A stretch of DNA of 64,000 nt from Naumovozyma dairenensis CBS 421 (taxonomy: Eukaryota; Ascomycota; Saccharomycetes; Saccharomycetales; Saccharomycetaceae). Under the pieces are notes generated by a model. It had not been told where the DNA came from and made no database searches. It worked only from the letters and a program-made list of their open reading frames with translations. The stretch is taken from the NCBI RefSeq assembly GCF_000227115.2, contig NC_016483.1:1-64000 (forward strand). The letters are read 5' to 3'. The translations under genes were made by a program, and so were the position numbers. This document shows, one piece after another, positions 61,806-64,000 of the stretch. Positions within the stretch are counted from its first letter, which is position 1, and every line of letters begins with the position of its first letter.

Positions 61806-64000
61806 TCAATCGTGATAAGCCTCTGTCGTATTCTCTTTTATAATCACATCTAGGAAAAATATATCTAACATTTCTAAAATCATGCTGCAAGATAAGTATC
61901 GATTTTGTAACATGCCATGGACCCTTATAGCAGCATCTCTTGAATTCGACAATCCAACCACTTTGCCGCATAATTCAATAAACAATGATTGTAAAACGAC
62001 CTGTGAATCACAGCGTGTCCTTGTCTTTTCACCTGGTGTTCGGATTGGCCTTATAGGTTCAGTTTTCCTTTTCGTTATCGATCCATTGACACCCCATAAT
62101 GATTTTTTTAGTAATCCCAACATTTCATATATTCCCTCCTCAGAACGTATCTCTTCGATATTTATTTTGATATATTTTTCGATAGTACTTCCTAACAACT
62201 GCTGAAGAACTGTACTTATTGCTTTCCCACGTAACCAATTCGAATTAGAATTGTTTCTATTTAATTGGAAAACTGAAATGAATAGATTACATATGGATTT
62301 CACGATGGGTTTGCTTTCATGACGGATCATAGGATCATTCTGAAAAGGGTGAAACTCATCATTTTTATAGTTTTCTCCATCTTCCAAGTCCTCTACATTT
62401 ATTTGATTATTCTGATCTGCTGGAGGGTTAGAATGTACTTGATCATACAATGCAACTTGTGATCCAGAGGAACTATTTGAAGCAATCGATGACATTGATG
62501 ATGTGTTCAGATTTTTCATCGTAGGAATTGAATGAGTGCTGCTATTACTTGTGCTATTGTCATTGGTACTTTGATTAAGTTGATCCATACCATAAATGTC
62601 AACCATCGCTTTGTCAATGACGAATGCCCTAAAAACACTGTCTTGGCATATTTCAGGGATATTTAAGAGTGCCCTAAGATACATTTCCAACTTATGTTGT
62701 CGTTCTTCATATAATAAGTATGGATTGATATGATATTTGAAAGACATTGGAATTTTGGAAGGGAACATTTCGTTCTTTTGTAAAAATTTGACTTGAGAAC
62801 GGTAATATTTCTTCAAATATTCATTCAGTTTGAAGAATTCGTTGTATCTTCTTCCTGTTTCCCAAGTTGTAGTGTGTCCATTGTAACAATGTTCGATATC
62901 AATAAGGTAATATGCAGTTTCTCCCAGATTATTAATATTTGTACGATGTTCCAAATAAAAGGATTTAATAAAAACTTTAGTCTGTCTATATAATGCATTG
63001 GCGTCTTTTTTAATCAAACATTGCTGTTGCAATAATTCCTCGTTCTTTAATTCTCTCAATAAGGCCTTTTGGGACTTCCTCAATAATTTTAATTGGTTTT
63101 GGTTGTTCGTTAGTTCGGCTTTCAAAACTAAATAATTTAACAATTCTAACTCCTTTTCTATTTCTTCAATTGAAATAGTTAATTGAGCAATTTTGTCACT
63201 TATAGTGGAAAATTTTCGTTTCATTTTTTGAAGCTTCCTGATATTGAATCCATGCTCTGGATTATCTACAATCTCACTGTTTTCAACGTTGAACTCAGAA
63301 TTAAGAAGTTCAAGTTCATTAAATGATTCAGTCCGATTAGTTTGGATCTCTGCCTCGAATATGCTCTTCTCGTTTTTTAGGGTGTTCTTTACTGCTTTAC
63401 CATTGTGACCTTCATTGCCATGAATTCTGTCCGTTTCTTCAAGAGAAGGAGCATTCACAATTTTCTCGAGGGCTTCGTTAAGATCAGGGTTCGTGAGTAT
63501 TCGTACCGAATCAAAGGTATCGTTGGTAGTATGTGTATTTGGGGTCATAGGGTCCAGTGCCTTCTCTGATGTAAAGAATTTAGTGTAAATATCAGTTTTA
63601 GTAAAATCATTTGAAGAAATCATTTGTAGAAACACCTTGCTTTCTTTAAACTTCTCAAAAAATTCAGATTGTAATACCCTCTCAGCTTCCTTCTGTAATA
63701 ATAACAGACTTCTCCGAGCTAAAACTAATGCTTGCTCATCGCCATTATTAGAAGTAGATAAAAATAACAATACATTACTTACTAATCCTTTATCCAAGGT
63801 TTTCATGATCTGTAAATCAACATCTTGAAATAATTCACTGTAAATACTTCTAATTTCGGTACTGCTTACGAATGTTGTTTCTAATAATATTTCGTTAGAG
63901 GATACATCTTCAAGGGGATTTTTCGAAGATTCAACAATTTCCCAATATTTCAGTAAAGTAATTCCCTTTTTGTCTGGACAAGTATACAAATACTTCTTAA
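61806..64000 (-). CDS. MDM1: Mdm1, ER-vacuole/lipid-droplet tether (5' end off-window)
   Basis: The last 731 codons of Mdm1 (1127 aa in S. cerevisiae); the frame is open through the window edge, so the N-terminal PXA region is missing. Mdm1 is an ER-anchored sorting nexin that tethers ER to vacuole and binds lipid droplets. The part seen starts at or near the RGS-like domain. A coiled-coil region lies around 63060-63240, then the PX domain (about 62600-62960, with WETGRRYNEFFKLNEYLKK and FPSKIPMSF), then a Ser/Asn-rich linker and the nexin C-terminal domain (RGKAISTVLQQLLGSTIE onward). It ends at 61806. Confidence 0.93.
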   Translation of the reverse strand, partial: KKYLYTCPDKKGITLLKYWEIVESSKNPLEDVSSNEILLETTFVSSTEIRSIYSELFQDVDLQIMKTLDKGLVSNVLLFLSTSNNGDEQALVLARRSLLLLQKEAERVLQSEFFEKFKESKVFLQMISSNDFTKTDIYTKFFTSEKALDPMTPNTHTTNDTFDSVRILTNPDLNEALEKIVNAPSLEETDRIHGNEGHNGKAVKNTLKNEKSIFEAEIQTNRTESFNELELLNSEFNVENSEIVDNPEHGFNIRKLQKMKRKFSTISDKIAQLTISIEEIEKELELLNYLVLKAELTNNQNQLKLLRKSQKALLRELKNEELLQQQCLIKKDANALYRQTKVFIKSFYLEHRTNINNLGETAYYLIDIEHCYNGHTTTWETGRRYNEFFKLNEYLKKYYRSQVKFLQKNEMFPSKIPMSFKYHINPYLLYEERQHKLEMYLRALLNIPEICQDSVFRAFVIDKAMVDIYGMDQLNQSTNDNSTSNSSTHSIPTMKNLNTSSMSSIASNSSSGSQVALYDQVHSNPPADQNNQINVEDLEDGENYKNDEFHPFQNDPMIRHESKPIVKSICNLFISVFQLNRNNSNSNWLRGKAISTVLQQLLGSTIEKYIKINIEEIRSEEGIYEMLGLLKKSLWGVNGSITKRKTEPIRPIRTPGEKTRTRCDSQVVLQSLFIELCGKVVGLSNSRDAAIRVHGMLQNRYLSCSMILEMLDIFFLDVIIKENTTEAYHD

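Overview
The window is a piece of a budding-yeast (Saccharomycetaceae) nuclear chromosome. It is AT-rich, its genes are compact and mostly intronless, and almost every protein can be placed on a Saccharomyces cerevisiae counterpart. From ERO1 (about 8.4 kb) to the right edge the order follows the left arm of S. cerevisiae chromosome XIII almost gene for gene: ERO1, COX14, MSC1, RSC9, PGA3, PHO84, GTR1, NDI1, YML119W, NGL, NAB6, ATR1, VAN1, TAF8, DAT1, CTK3, BUL2, COQ5, ZDS2, YML108W, URA5, SEC65, MDM1. The genes that S. cerevisiae keeps on the sister duplicated track (such as DSK2, FCP1, CAT8, YKU70) are absent, so this looks like a species that descends from the whole-genome duplication. MRPL33 is the exception: it has stayed on this track beside NGL. 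A Dicer-type RNase III (DCR1), long Asn runs and a Sir1-family gene point to a Naumovozyma-like or Vanderwaltozyma-like yeast. That genus guess is inference.

Left end (0 to 7.5 kb): this is the rearranged, most unusual part. It holds a Sir1/Kos-family silencing gene split by one in-frame TAA. The gene is divergently paired, over about 260 bp, with DCR1, the budding-yeast Dicer that has two dsRNA-binding domains. Next come a YMR315W oxidoreductase and a 1.9-kb gene-free gap that contains a decayed LTR.

Middle (7.5 to 33 kb): TAF13, ERO1 and PRE8 (out of place relative to S. cerevisiae), then the conserved run. PHO84 and GTR1 are divergent across 2.2 kb carrying a tandem duplication. Each copy of the duplication has a palindromic CCCACGTGGG site suited to Pho4. 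An intron-containing tRNA-Tyr gene lies at 31.6 kb.

Right part (33 to 64 kb): NAB6 to MDM1. VAN1 has a well-supported 132-nt spliceosomal intron near its 5' end; its S. cerevisiae counterpart is intronless as far as I know. A second copy of the same LTR family lies in reverse orientation between TAF8 and DAT1. MDM1 runs off the right edge.

Intergenic DNA is rich in simple repeats, especially five-base units. Three 20-N blocks (21785, 24268 and 57661) mark assembly gaps, all in or beside repeats.
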